Positions 46,013 through 56,827 of a DNA stretch of 64,000 bases are shown piece by piece. Each line of letters begins with the position of its first letter. Position 1 is the first letter of the stretch. Source of the stretch: Pocillopora verrucosa (lineage: Eukaryota > Cnidaria > Anthozoa > Scleractinia > Pocilloporidae); NCBI RefSeq assembly GCF_036669915.1, contig NC_089321.1, positions 9,490,914 through 9,554,913 on the forward strand, given 5' to 3'. The position numbers and the translations under genes are program-made. Under the pieces are notes generated by a model. The model ran no database searches, was not told where the DNA came from, and was given only the letters and a program-made list of their open reading frames with translations.

Positions 46013-46918
46013 ATGTCAGCCTCGACAACTGCCTTATTTTTTTCCGTCATCAATATCATCCAGGCATTAGTGATATTAGCTGGTAACGCTTTTACCATTT
46101 ATGTATTTGTTCAACGAAAACTCTGCTTAAAAAGAACTGCTTTTCTTTTGATAAATCTGGCTGTGACGGATTTTCTCATAGGCGCTACAGCATTGTTAGA
46201 AATAATTTTCCTCTCATTTCGGAAAATGACTGTGAAGGCGATCATTTACGACGAGCCATTCTCCGCATTTCAGATTTCATTTTCGTGTTCGTCGTTATTC
46301 TGCTTGGTGGGAATATCTTTAGAGCGTGTTTATGCAGTACTCTGGCCATATCGTCATCTAACCATAAGTACAAAATTTTACATCGTGAACATTGCTTTAG
46401 CTTGGATTGCTGGAATAACTATTGGAGTAATCTACACACTGGTCTCATTAGATGTAATTGGTAAAGAAGCTAACATCCCCACCGAATTAGCACTGCTTTG
46501 TTCGTTAGCCATTTTTGTTGCATCGTACAGGGCGATTCGCACCCGAATGAACAAAACTGTGCTGTCACTCGATGCTTACAATCGTCACACAGAGGAACAA
46601 AATATGAAACTATCCCGTACATTGGTCATAGTTACAACTTTGTCTCTCCTACTTTGGGTCCCCGCCATCGTGGTTTCCGGCGTTCAAGTAAACTGCAACC
46701 CTTGTTCTGAAGCATTAGTTAGACTACAAATTGTCTCCAGTACAAGGGTATTACATCTGTCGAATTCTATAGTTAACCCAGTTGTCTACAGTTATCGTAT
46801 GCCTATGTTTAGAGAAGAGATGAAAAAATTCCTGAACAAAATTAGACGCTTTAGATGTATCACGAGCGAGAATACAGTTCAGTCTGGTCAATTAGAATGT
46901 TTTAATAGCCATCTTTAG
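46013..46918 (+). CDS. Class A GPCR, intronless (GPCR-2B)
   Basis: 301 codons, ATG matched to GPCR-2A. TM1 has the canonical GNAFTIYVF. ICL2 reads WPYRHLTIS, the Arg common to its relatives being Leu. The TM6-ECL3-TM7 stretch (SGVQVNCNPCSEALVRLQ) differs strongly from 2A (YGVKIICNPCSDVIARLK). The tail ends FNSHL, where Ser at -2 and Leu at 0 would fit a class I PDZ ligand, unlike the Lys at -2 in 2A. Confidence 0.9.
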   Translation: MSASTTALFFSVINIIQALVILAGNAFTIYVFVQRKLCLKRTAFLLINLAVTDFLIGATALLEIIFLSFRKMTVKAIIYDEPFSAFQISFSCSSLFCLVGISLERVYAVLWPYRHLTISTKFYIVNIALAWIAGITIGVIYTLVSLDVIGKEANIPTELALLCSLAIFVASYRAIRTRMNKTVLSLDAYNRHTEEQNMKLSRTLVIVTTLSLLLWVPAIVVSGVQVNCNPCSEALVRLQIVSSTRVLHLSNSIVNPVVYSYRMPMFREEMKKFLNKIRRFRCITSENTVQSGQLECFNSHL

Positions 46919-48077
46919 CAAGCAGGTCTGAGATGAATTTGTATAAAAAAGACGTTCGACTGATGCTCTCTGTTTTCTACGAGCGGGAGGGTCTGCAAAT
47001 GAAAGATCATGTATGATTCCAAAGCAAGGTTTTAGAAAGTAGCAAGCAGAAGTCTACATACATAAAAACTTAATCAGGTTAGAACTGAGAGAACGTGGAT
47101 AGGACGCAGAGAAGTAATAGTTTAGATTATCATGTGTATATTGAAAACTCCCTGCTGAATTATAATTTTTTTGAAATGCAACTTTGTTTAATATATAACG
47201 TAAAGATCTTTAAGATGTCATGATTAACTTAAACTTGTTCGCGCAGTCAGCAAAAAGTAACTAATTCAAGAACGTGAGAAATAAGGCAGACGTTACTGAG
47301 TAATTGCTTGCAATTCAAAGAAAAAAACAAAAACTTAACAGTTAAAAAAAAACCAGAAAAGAAAGGTTACATATGGCGGAATAAGTCTATATTATATTTA
47401 TTACAAAGTTATGTTGAAAAACAACGACGACAAAAACATGTAGGAACGCAAAAAAGCTTCTGATGAAAGTTATAGGAGGCGTCTACAAACCTCTCTAAAA
47501 AGCATAAAGCTTTCCTGCTGCACCTTAGAATGATTAACAAGTGCCAAAATTAGCAAGTTGCAATGTTTTGCAGATATTTTAAATCAATTTAGCTAGTCAT
47601 GAGAATGTGTAAAAAGAAAATTTTGCTATATATCTTAACAGGGGACATGAAAGGAAAATAGAGGGAGAGCTTGTACAAAGATCTTAGCATGTCTTTCATT
47701 TTCTACATCTCTTTATCAACTTAGTTTTCTTGTCATTAAACTGTCTTGTTATTATTTTCTCATGCATGCCATATTTAATTAAAAAATTAAAAACCCAACC
47801 ATAACTATACAAAATGACTGTAATGAAGTTCAAGTCTTGACCAATCAAAATTCAGCCTTGCTTATTTTATCTTAGTCTAAGATAAATTTGCATCCAGTAA
47901 AACAGGTCCACAACAGTAGTAGTCTCTCTGCAAGAACAAACAATTGTTCGCACGACTCATTTATTTTTAATTTTCAATCAAGGTATAGAAATGTCGAACT
48001 CATATAAGTTAATTTAGCTTTTTAAAGGTAGTACCCGGTCATAAGTTCGGCGAATTCCGACCACAGTCAGAGCACAA
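46919..48077. other. Intergenic between GPCR-2B and GPCR-3B
   Basis: Unit B copy of 38,210-39,377, no coding features seen. Confidence 0.5.
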
Positions 48078-48938
48078 ATGCCTCAAACACTCTTCATGCT
48101 ATTTTGTCTTCTACTCTCAGTCGAGGCTTTTGTCATTTGCATTGGAAATGCATTTGCTATTTTTGTTTTTTGGCAGAAGAGGCTTACTTTGCGACAAACC
48201 TCGTATCTGTTAATCAACCTCGCAGTTTCTGATCTTCTGGTAGGCGTATGGGAATTAATATCACTCGCTTCTGGACAGGTTCCAAACCTTTTCAGCGTGT
48301 CTTTTCACAAAGATACCCTGATTCCTCTGGTAAACTTCATCACGACGTCTTTAACAATTTTTTTCTCTTCTTCATCAAGTTGTTGCCTCGCTCTTATATC
48401 AATTGAGCGAGCTTTCTCCGTTCTGAGGCCAATTCGCCACCGAACAGTGAGCCTAAGAGTTTATTTTGGCGCCATTACCTTCGCCTGGACCGCTGGGATG
48501 GGCACATCATTGATCTTTTTGATACCAGTTTTCTCTGCGTCCGATAAAATGCCCTCAACCATGGCTGTAAATGTAGTTTATCTTCTCTCTATAAGTCTTG
48601 TTTGTACAGGCTACCTGACTATATGCAAGTACTTGAAACGCACGCATCCGTACTCTTGCAATCAAAACAGGAGTTATTTGGAAAGAAACAAGAAACTTTC
48701 CCAAACGTTGTTACTCGTCATAGGATTGTCGCTTGTCTGTTGGCTGCCAGGTCTAATTTTGTACACACTGGGTGATTTTTGTCCTGTTTGTATCTCGGCA
48801 CCAGTGATGCTGACAGGGAGAGTTCTACATCTCGCTAACTCAGCAGTGAATCCAGTTACATATAGTTTCAGAATGCCCATATTCAGGGAATCTTTGAGGA
48901 GACTATTTAGAGTACAAGAACACAGAGGAAATGGATAA
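48078..48938 (+). CDS. Class A GPCR, intronless (GPCR-3B)
   Basis: 286 codons, the most conserved of the duplicated pairs with eight replacements against GPCR-3A, scattered in TM1, ECL1 and the TM4-5 region. CPVC in ECL3, ISIERAFSV, CWLPG and NPVTYSFRMP are unchanged. Ends EHRGNG. Confidence 0.9.
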   Translation: MPQTLFMLFCLLLSVEAFVICIGNAFAIFVFWQKRLTLRQTSYLLINLAVSDLLVGVWELISLASGQVPNLFSVSFHKDTLIPLVNFITTSLTIFFSSSSSCCLALISIERAFSVLRPIRHRTVSLRVYFGAITFAWTAGMGTSLIFLIPVFSASDKMPSTMAVNVVYLLSISLVCTGYLTICKYLKRTHPYSCNQNRSYLERNKKLSQTLLLVIGLSLVCWLPGLILYTLGDFCPVCISAPVMLTGRVLHLANSAVNPVTYSFRMPIFRESLRRLFRVQEHRGNG

Positions 48939-49882
48939 ATACAACTTCATTCGTTTCAAGTAGAGCCTGTAATCTGCCGTAAGAACATATTTACATTGAT
49001 TCTAAAGTTGTTCTTGAAATCGGAAATCATCAATAAAACGTATACGCCAAATGATCGGCACATTTGTCATGACCTCATTTACACTGCGTTCTACAAAGTA
49101 AAATGTACACCCCATAGGGGGAAGGGTGGGGTCCCTTAAGCGTGTTATCTGAATGGGTATTCACCATAGGTGATGATTTTTATAGGTTAGAACAGGGAAT
49201 TTGTGGTCATCACACGTTTAGGCGAGGGAAATTGTCATCGCGGCACTATGAAGGTTCTAATTAGAGAGCCTTGCGATTATTACTCAAACAAGAGGCGAAT
49301 AGCAGGTGTTCAGTGCCTCTTTTTCGAAGCAATGTTCCTGTCTTTTCTCTGTCATGAAAAGCAATTGCACAAGTCAATACAAATTCACCCGTTATATATC
49401 AATATAGAATTTGGAAATTGAAAAAACTCATTAACAATGAAGAGATTTCCTGTGGTGTAAGAGAATATGAATATGATTCATTTTGATCACTATTCTCAAC
49501 TTTAATCAGAAAAAGGTCATTTGAAATGCTCAAAAACAGCCCTAGGTGTTTAAACATAATTCAAACTCATATGAAATTATTATTTTAGTTCCATTGTATG
49601 CATGTTCTTTGTTAGTCTGAGGAAAAAGGGGGAAAGGGAAAATTAACAATAATAGGACATGTAGGAGACTCAATTGGACGTTTATTATCACCTGGTAGAA
49701 ATTCATGCACTCCTTAACAAAGGTTTCTATTCCTCTTTTTGATTATTATTTTTTTTCGTTAGAAATACTAATGCATTGGAACAATACTCGCCGTAAGATC
49801 CACTTGCAGTAAGGGAGAAAACGTTGCATGACGAGACCAAACAACGACTGCGAAGGTGACTGCCCTTCCCTCTGCCTATGAT
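48939..49882. other. Intergenic between GPCR-3B and GPCR-4
   Basis: Holds the 3' flank of GPCR-3B, the end of unit B at 49,700 and the presumed GPCR-4 promoter. Short frames near 49,203 mirror those at 40,432 and are duplication shadows. Confidence 0.5.
49032..49037 (+). terminator. Poly(A) signal of GPCR-3B
   Basis: AATAAA 94 bases past the stop, equivalent to 40,322. Confidence 0.55.
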
Positions 49883-50833
49883 ATGGAAATTTCTACTATA
49901 GTGATTTTTGCCGTAATTTTTTTCCTTGAAGGAGTGTTCATCCTCGCGGGAAACATTTTTTCCATCTTTGCTTTCTGGAAACATCGCGCTGAACTGAAAA
50001 GAACTTCATATCTCCTGGTAAATTTGGCTGTCGCTGATCTCTTAGTTACAGTCGACATTTCATTTCTCGTTGGCAGCGGAATAAAATATCTCACCACAAA
50101 GAGAGTAATTCAGGATGATTGGTTGTTTATCATTATCCTTACTTTGGACGCCTTTTTTGGGATGGCCTCGCTGCTTAGTTTACTAGTAGTAGCCTTGGAG
50201 CGTCTCTTTGCAGTTCGCTGGCCTTTCCGTCACCGTATATTAAACGCTAGAAGTTATATCGTCACTATTTTATTTATATGGCTAACTGCGGCAGGTTGTG
50301 TTTTTTTATACCTCGAGACAATCTATAACTATTTCCAGTTAGGGGTTGCTTGTCCCTTAACATTAGTCCTAATAGCTGTTTCTGCGTTGGTTGTCATCAT
50401 TGCGGCATACATGTTCATCTCTAGGCAAACACGTCGGAATAATCCCGAAGGTTTCAACGACAGACGAGACCAGCAGAACAAAAAATTGACGAAGACTTTG
50501 TGTATTGTAACAGGACTATCAATCATATGTTGGCTGCCGGGAATTGTCTTATCGATTTGCACTTATTTAACTGACGATGTGATGACAACCCACATTAGTA
50601 GACTTAGAGTTATCCTACTTGCGAAAATGTTTCAATATTTAAATTCTGTTGTAGACCCGATCGTCTACGCATTTCGAATGCCACTGATTAAGAGGAAAAT
50701 CGTGGAAATATTTTCTAAAATCTCGCCCAAGAAGAAACGAAGTCATGATACAAGTCGTGCAAAAGAGTTAGATGCAACAGCTCATAGGAAAAAAAAAGAA
50801 GTAACTTTACAGAATTTTGAGACAAGACTGTAA
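49883..50833 (+). CDS. Class A GPCR, intronless (GPCR-4)
   Basis: 316 codons from ATG 49883; a longer frame needs a GTG start. TM1 AGNIFSIFAFWKHRAELK, TM2 NLAVADLLVT, TM3 end ALERLFAVRWPFRHR, TM6 IICWLPGIVL, TM7 YLNSVVDPIVYAFRMP, where Asp replaces Asn of NPxxY (DPxxY, as in many vertebrate class A receptors). A long basic tail (SPKKKRSH...HRKKKE) ends QNFETRL, a class I PDZ-ligand-like end. The WKHRAELKRTSYLL loop ties it to GPCR-5 to GPCR-8. Confidence 0.9.
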   Translation: MEISTIVIFAVIFFLEGVFILAGNIFSIFAFWKHRAELKRTSYLLVNLAVADLLVTVDISFLVGSGIKYLTTKRVIQDDWLFIIILTLDAFFGMASLLSLLVVALERLFAVRWPFRHRILNARSYIVTILFIWLTAAGCVFLYLETIYNYFQLGVACPLTLVLIAVSALVVIIAAYMFISRQTRRNNPEGFNDRRDQQNKKLTKTLCIVTGLSIICWLPGIVLSICTYLTDDVMTTHISRLRVILLAKMFQYLNSVVDPIVYAFRMPLIKRKIVEIFSKISPKKKRSHDTSRAKELDATAHRKKKEVTLQNFETRL

Positions 50834-51096
50834 ACAGGGAATATACCCTGTAAAATGTTTTGCAAAAACCGAGCATTAATTTTGGAACTGACATCCGCTG
50901 ATAAGGAGAATTAGATGATATGCGAGGAAAATTATTATTTCCCGTTATTTCCATAATAGAATTGAGGTATGAGAGGATGAAAGCTGACTGGATACCTGTT
51001 ACCCTTCTTCTATTGCATAAAAATTGTCTCTTGCATGCAAATTTTTATAAATTAAATTTATTTTAGACATGTTTGTTCAGGCGAAATAGCAAGAAA

Positions 51097-51102
51097 AATA
51101 AA
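51097..51102 (+). terminator. Candidate poly(A) signal of GPCR-4
   Basis: AATAAA 264 bases past the stop. Confidence 0.4.
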
Positions 51103-51568
51103 GATTTCTTTTGACTTGATGAATGAAAACATGTTTATCAATTGATTTCTCTCATGAGATTTCTTTTGTAATTAAGTTCGTGATAAATGTAGCAATGCTT
51201 GTTTTTGCACCAAATGTTTTTTTCCCGTGGCGTGTAATTGCATGGTTTTTAGTTTTTAAATTTACAATTTACAATGGGGCAACTTTTCCGTAAATACCTT
51301 TTTGGAAGCTGTTTGTGTTAAAAAAAATAAACGGCCTAACACGTTATTTGTTCCTCGGTTTACCTAATTCGATTTCAAAACGTTGCAATTTCATTTTTCG
51401 ACCAGGTTGATTTGAATATAATCACATTCATTAAATGTGATCAAATCACCTGTGACTATTTGAAATCATTTTCGGGTAGGTTTCATTTTCGTAAAGAAGA
51501 ACCTATTTATTTAAGAACATGCAAATTTGGCCCGCTCGACTTGTTTGGAAGATTGATAACTCCAACTT

Positions 51569-51575
51569 TATAAAT
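51569..51575 (+). promoter_or_regulatory. TATA box candidate of GPCR-5
   Basis: TATAAAT 127 bases before the ATG, a spacing close to that of the GPCR-2 pair. Confidence 0.45.
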
Positions 51576-51701
51576 ACTGTCCATGACTGAAAGGAGCGAT
51601 TGCTGTTTTTGTCAAAATCAAGCCAAGCTTGAAAAAACGCACAGCACAGAATTTATTGGATCATTCGTTTGACGGAAGAGAACCAGGAAAGATTTTTACT
51701 A

Positions 51702-52667
51702 ATGGAAATTTCCTCTGCCACTATAGTGACATGCACCTTTAGTGTGATTTACTTCCTAGTGGCATTTTTTATCCTTCTGGGTAACATTTCAACCATCTTT
51801 GTGTTTTGGAAACATCGGGGCGAGTTAAAACGAACTTCGTATCTCCTGTTGAACTTAGCCTTCGCTGATCTTTTAGTGGGAATCAGCGTTTTGCATGTTG
51901 CTGCTAACGGAATACAACATCTGGCTTCACACAAGCAATCCAGGTTTCGGAAGTTCATCATTACCAATGGGTTTGATTCTTTCTCTGCATTCGTTGCACT
52001 AATCAGTTTACTAGCAATGACATTAGAACGTCTTTATGCAATTCGATGGCCTTTCCGTCACCGCACGATGAGCATCAGAAGTTATATCTACAGCGTTGCA
52101 TTTGTGTGGATACTGGCGGGAATAATGTTCATTTTTGATTTTCTCTCAGTTTTTTTCCACAATGAAGCGATTGGTCTTTCCAAAGCCTCTTCCATAATTG
52201 TGGCATTAGTGACATCTTTTTCCTTAGCGATCACCTGTGCCTCGTACGTACTCATTCGCCAACAAACGCGTCAGAATATTCCCGGAATTCGAGCGCAGCA
52301 AAACAAGAAACTAACTAACACGTTGTTAATTGTAACTCTTGTTTCTGTTTTCTGTTGGCTACCTATAATAATATATTGTACCGCTGTATTTGGATGGTCT
52401 TTAATTGAAGATGTAGCCAGTAACCCCTCATACTACACTTTACTAATTGTAAAAACTTTACAATACTCGAATTCCATGGTAAATCCTATACTTTATGCCT
52501 TTCGGTTACCCATGTTCAAATTAGAGCTTCAAAAATGCTGCTCTAAGTTTTTTTCTTCGAAGGAATTTGATGGCAACAAAAATCCTTATCAAGATAGAGT
52601 CAGAGTTTCCGCACAACGAACAAATGTGGACATCACTAATTCACATAACTATAATGCTAAGCTATAA
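51702..52667 (+). CDS. Class A GPCR, intronless (GPCR-5)
   Basis: 321 codons from ATG 51702 (an upstream TTG would add 11). TM1 LGNISTIFVFWKHRGELK, TM2 NLAFADLLVG, TM3 end TLERLYAIRWPFRHR, TM6 VFCWLPI, TM7 YSNSMVNPILYAFRLPMF. The Pro at the first ECL2/TM5 border is absent, as in its neighbours. The tail ends NYNAKL: the same length and last two residues as the ETKL group, but with Ala at -2, so the PDZ-type motif is lost. Confidence 0.9.
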   Translation: MEISSATIVTCTFSVIYFLVAFFILLGNISTIFVFWKHRGELKRTSYLLLNLAFADLLVGISVLHVAANGIQHLASHKQSRFRKFIITNGFDSFSAFVALISLLAMTLERLYAIRWPFRHRTMSIRSYIYSVAFVWILAGIMFIFDFLSVFFHNEAIGLSKASSIIVALVTSFSLAITCASYVLIRQQTRQNIPGIRAQQNKKLTNTLLIVTLVSVFCWLPIIIYCTAVFGWSLIEDVASNPSYYTLLIVKTLQYSNSMVNPILYAFRLPMFKLELQKCCSKFFSSKEFDGNKNPYQDRVRVSAQRTNVDITNSHNYNAKL

Positions 52668-53471
52668 CTTTTCAGTTCTAGGAGAAGTACTTAGATTTGA
52701 TGGCGAACGGATTCGCCTATCAGTTATTCATAACTAATACTGCCGTGGCAGATTTAATTTGTGATGAAGTGTGGTCTTTCAAACTACAAGTGACAATTTC
52801 ACATATTTCTCCTCCCCCACTCGATAGCACTAAGGGGAATATGACTCAATGGAGCTAACTTTTGGATGGAGATAATTAACACGAATTGTAAATTATTAGC
52901 TAGGAAATTCAAGATAAAACTCGTAAGATATCAAATCACGACGGAGCTCCCACCACTGATTTTAAGTTGTCTTTTGGACCCACAGGTTTGTTGCTTGTCG
53001 GTTTTCTTTTGATTTTGTGGGCTCGGCGACTCGCGACTTTTGTGTCACATTTATTGTGGGATCGTACAGACTCAGTGGCCAAATGATTCCCAGGCTGCAC
53101 ATCAGGTGAAAAATAAGAGGTTTCAGTCCTGAAGGTTCAGTGCGTTTTATTCGTGGGCAGGAGGACACTTAAGTTCTACAGTGCATCTATACAGCCACAA
53201 ATATAATTAAATACAAGAAGAACAATCTGGGGAGGGGGTGACATTTGATGGATTGGTATCCCTCGAGGAGGAGTAGTAAACTCCCGTTCGCTTTATGCAA
53301 TGGAAACCGCGATGTACTTTGCTCCGTGTAGTATTGCCAAGAACTCATCTATTTTAGATCTGAAGAAAGAAGGAACATCGCGGAAATATTGGAAAGGCTC
53401 TGCTGAAGAAAAAACCGCTGTCTAACGTTACCAATTAAGTATGATTTAAAACCGGCAAGAGTACAAGGCGC

Positions 53472-53502
<31 letters not shown>

Positions 53503-54376
53503 TATATGTATTTATATATTTCGAGTTAAAATCTACATCTGTCTTAGATAGGTCATGAATTACGACCTAGTTGTTACTACATCATTAAGGATGAAAAAAA
53601 TTATCTAAACGCCAGGTGGGATGGAACACAAAAGAGGTTTTGTTCCTGAGGCTGAATGTTGTTGCCTTTGTAAATGTAAATACTAATAAAGGAACTCTAT
53701 TTTAATAAAAGCAAGTGTATTTTGCACAAGCAATTACAGTTAGGACAGGTTCTGTCCTGTTTTAATACCTTTTATAGCAGTGTTAGTCCAAATAAACAAA
53801 ATGTCGTTCCAAATTTTGAGTTAAGAATTGACAGAAATTTCATCAATTCAGTTCAAGTTGCATCAAGTTTTAAGATCGATAAAAATTATAAAGCAAGAAT
53901 TTCTTGAACCAGAAGCGCAGACTGTAGAGCGGAAGATCATAGCCTCACACCCCCATCAAATTCTTCGCGTAACTTAGATGTATATGCTGAGATATGAGTT
54001 TAACCCGGTGTGGTTATCACGGAATAAACTTCAGTGTTGATAAGCTAGCTCAGTGTGTGACTCTTCATATTTTGATTTAACAATTTTCTTACTTGATGTA
54101 TGGCCATGACTGAAGGCTAAAAGTGTCGCTTTGATCCCAAGTCCTTACGCACAAGTCCCCGTCACTCTATTTACAGGATAGTATATTCCAACATATTCTT
54201 TTGCTCTAGCCATTCTTTCTGCGTGTCTCTTGGACTGGCTTTTCGTTGGATAACCAGAATAGATTAAAAGATGAGTTACTGTTATCCTACAAACTGATAT
54301 GACTCACAAGTGGTTTTTTTAAGAATCTAGTAACCTCACTGTAATCTAAACGAAACGTCTGGCTTGTATAAAGTCA
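52668..54376. other. Intergenic between GPCR-5 and GPCR-6C
   Basis: Convergent gene ends. Holds a poly-A/(TA)n microsatellite at 53,472-53,507 and, from 53,578, the 3' flank part of duplication unit C. No genes. Confidence 0.5.
53472..53507. repeat. A-run followed by (TA)n microsatellite
   Basis: About 15 A then about ten TA units, roughly 70 bases left of the start of duplication unit C. Confidence 0.9.
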
Positions 54377-56026
54377 TTATAGTTTCGTATCGTAAAATCC
54401 TAAATCAATAATTTTCTTTCTGCTTGGCTTAGGGCGCGCATCTATCTGTTGATTTACACTGATGATAGTTTTCCTTGCCCCAAAAATTTTGATAAAGCAA
54501 TCCTTGATCTCTGACTTGAACAACGGCATTCGAAAGCCGTAGACTATAGGATTAACGAGGGAGTTCCCGTATTGCATGACCTTGAAAAGTAGAACAAGAT
54601 TAGAGTGAAATAAGTTCAATGAATTTTCGATAGCTAGAGCCATGACGATAAAAGGAGACCAGCAGACGAGGGAGAAAAACGTAACAATACAGAGAGTCTT
54701 GCTCAACTTCTTGTTTTGCTGAATACGTCTTTGGTGGAATCCGTCGGGGATATTCTGTGTTGTTTGCAAGAATATGAGGAAATATCCTACACAAATGAGA
54801 ATTAACACGACTAAGACAATCAAGATAGCAATAATATAAATCACTCTGCTATGTTCAACAAAGGCGAACGAAATGGAATGAAACGAAGGGATAAGTACAC
54901 CAGTAACCCAAACGAAGACGAGACTGTAGATATAGGTTCTAGTGCTCAAAGTGCGATGACGGAAAGGCCAGCGAACTGCGTAAAGACGCTCCAGTGATAT
55001 CACTAGTAAATTAAGCAGCGAGGTTGTTCCACACAGCGTGTCCCAAATCATAAAAAAGGTAAATTGCCATCGTTTTATCAAATTATTATGGCCTTCAGCC
55101 ACGTTTAGCACTTCGAAGCCCAAAAAGATGCTGATTGCCATTAACAGATCAGCAACAGCTAAATTCACAAGAAGATACGAAGTTCTTTTCAACTCCGCTC
55201 GATGTTTCCAGAAAACGAAGATAGTAAAAACATTTCCTAAAAGGATTGACACTCCTTCCAAAAAAAATACTACACTAAACACAAGTGGCAAAGAAGTCTT
55301 CATCCTCAGAGATGAATCCGAATAGCTGAGTTTTGTTCGCTTACAAAGGGTGTGGTAATCGATGGCATTGTACTGTTAAAGCGGTACTCACGCTGTTGAT
55401 GCCCAAGCATAAGACATTTGCAATCTAAATAATTTATCATGAGACCCTCATCACAAATTTTATGTCATTAAACCTGCTTCGATTTTATAGCAGTCGCAAT
55501 TAAATAGAGGCGAGTTTATGTTTAACAACAGAATTCAAGATCAGTTCCTAAGCTTGTAGAAAACAGAATTTCGAGATGTTCCTAAACAACTGACTCGTGA
55601 GACCCTTTTTGGGAAAACTAATTTTTCTTAATAATTGACTCAAAGTACAAGAACCAAATATCCTTTGCGTGTTCACAGAACTAATGTACATGACATTCTT
55701 TTATATTGTCGTTTATTTTGTAAGCAGCAGACAAAATGTAATTTTGATCATAAAAATGTAAATTTAGATTTCTTATCATTAGAACGCCCTTCAATCATTA
55801 ACAACTGTGCTATATTCTTTTTGGTGTTCTAGCAATGCAAATAAACTGGCGGGATCGACGTATAAGAGCCGTTACACCCCTTTTTTTCAGAAAGCAAATG
55901 TTCATTGAAGCCTCAGTCTGTTAAAAACTACGCCATTTAGTTCACTTGAATATGCGACTAACAAGGGTCCGGGTGGACTACAGCACTGATACAACACTGT
56001 TAATATTTCTCTAAGTTACAATAAAA
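53578..56026. repeat. Tandem duplication, unit C (one GPCR gene)
   Basis: About 2.45 kb beginning TACATCATTAAGGATG and ending TTACAATAAAA. It is followed directly by unit D with the same start, and the two align along their whole length including flanks on both sides of the gene. Confidence 0.9.
54377..55303 (-). CDS. Class A GPCR, intronless (GPCR-6C)
   Basis: 308 codons. TM1 LGNVFTIFVFWKHRAELK, TM2 NLAVADLLMA, TM3 end SLERLYAVRWPFRHR, TM6 LVCWSPFIV, TM7 YGNSLVNPIVYGFRMPLF. ECL3 is short (IENSLNLFHSN), nine residues shorter than in its duplicate GPCR-6D, and the TM2/ECL1 border is two residues shorter. The C-tail from YSFRMP/YGFRMP onward is otherwise identical to 6D and ends GFYDTKL. Confidence 0.9.
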   Translation of the reverse strand: MKTSLPLVFSVVFFLEGVSILLGNVFTIFVFWKHRAELKRTSYLLVNLAVADLLMAISIFLGFEVLNVAEGHNNLIKRWQFTFFMIWDTLCGTTSLLNLLVISLERLYAVRWPFRHRTLSTRTYIYSLVFVWVTGVLIPSFHSISFAFVEHSRVIYIIAILIVLVVLILICVGYFLIFLQTTQNIPDGFHQRRIQQNKKLSKTLCIVTFFSLVCWSPFIVMALAIENSLNLFHSNLVLLFKVMQYGNSLVNPIVYGFRMPLFKSEIKDCFIKIFGARKTIISVNQQIDARPKPSRKKIIDLGFYDTKL

Positions 56027-56827
56027 TTACATCATTAAGGATGAAAAAAATTATCTAAACACCAGGTGGGATGTAATACAAAAGAGGTTTTGTTCCTGAG
56101 GCTGAATGTTATTGCCTTTGTTAATGTAAATATTAATAAAAGAACTCTATTTTAATAAAAGCAAGTGTATTTTGCACAAGCAATTACAATCGTGACAGGT
56201 GCTGTCCGGTTTTAATACCCTTTTACAGCATTGTTAGTCCAAATATACAAAATGTCATTCCAAATTGTGATTTAGGAATTGAAAGATATTTCATCATTTC
56301 AGTTCAAGTTGCATCAAGTTTTAAGATCGATAAAAATTACAAAGCAAGAACTTCTTGAACCAGAAGTGCAGACTGTAAAGCGGAAGATCATAGCATTACA
56401 CCCCTATCAAATTCTTCGCGCAAGTTAGATGTATATGCTGAGATATGAGTTTAACCCGGTGTGGTTATCACGGAATAAACTTCAGTGTTGATAAGCTAGC
56501 TCAGTGTGTGACTCTTCATATTTTGATTTAACAATTTTCTTACTTGATGTATGGCCATGACTGAAGGCTAAAAGTGTCGCTTTGATCCCAAGTCCTTACG
56601 CACAAGTCCTCGTCACTCTATTTACAGGATAGTATATTCCAACATATTCTTTTGCTCTAGCCATTCTTTCTGCGTGTCTCTTGGACTGGCTTTTCGTAGG
56701 ATAACCAGAATAGATTAAAAGATGAGTTACTGTTATCCTACAAACTGATATGGCTCACAAGTGGTTTTTTTAAGAATCTAATAACCTCACTGTAATCTAA
56801 ACGAAACGTCTGGCTTGTATAAAGTCA
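55304..56827. other. Intergenic between GPCR-6C and GPCR-6D
   Basis: 5' flank of GPCR-6C, junction of units C and D at about 56,027, and 3' flank of GPCR-6D. No separate genes. Confidence 0.5.

Larger units (their letters stand above)
40950..49700. repeat. Segmental tandem duplication, unit B (three GPCR genes)
   Basis: 8,751 bases in the same orientation and gene order as unit A. Starts TATACGTGAG at the exact end of unit A and ends ATCACCTGGTAGAA. The shared breakpoints define a clean head-to-tail event. Local differences: loss of the A-specific tract at about 45,727, an extra block at 43,002-43,190, and an 11-base duplication near 41,880. Confidence 0.95.
50834..51701. other. Intergenic between GPCR-4 and GPCR-5
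   Basis: AT-rich; AATAAA at 51,097-51,102 for GPCR-4 and a TATA box at 51,569 for GPCR-5. Nothing else seen. Confidence 0.5.

Noticed and set aside
50870-50935. Possible MITE fragment (CTGATAAGGAGAATT) after GPCR-4
   Set aside because: Only about 15 bases match the family interior, too short to call.
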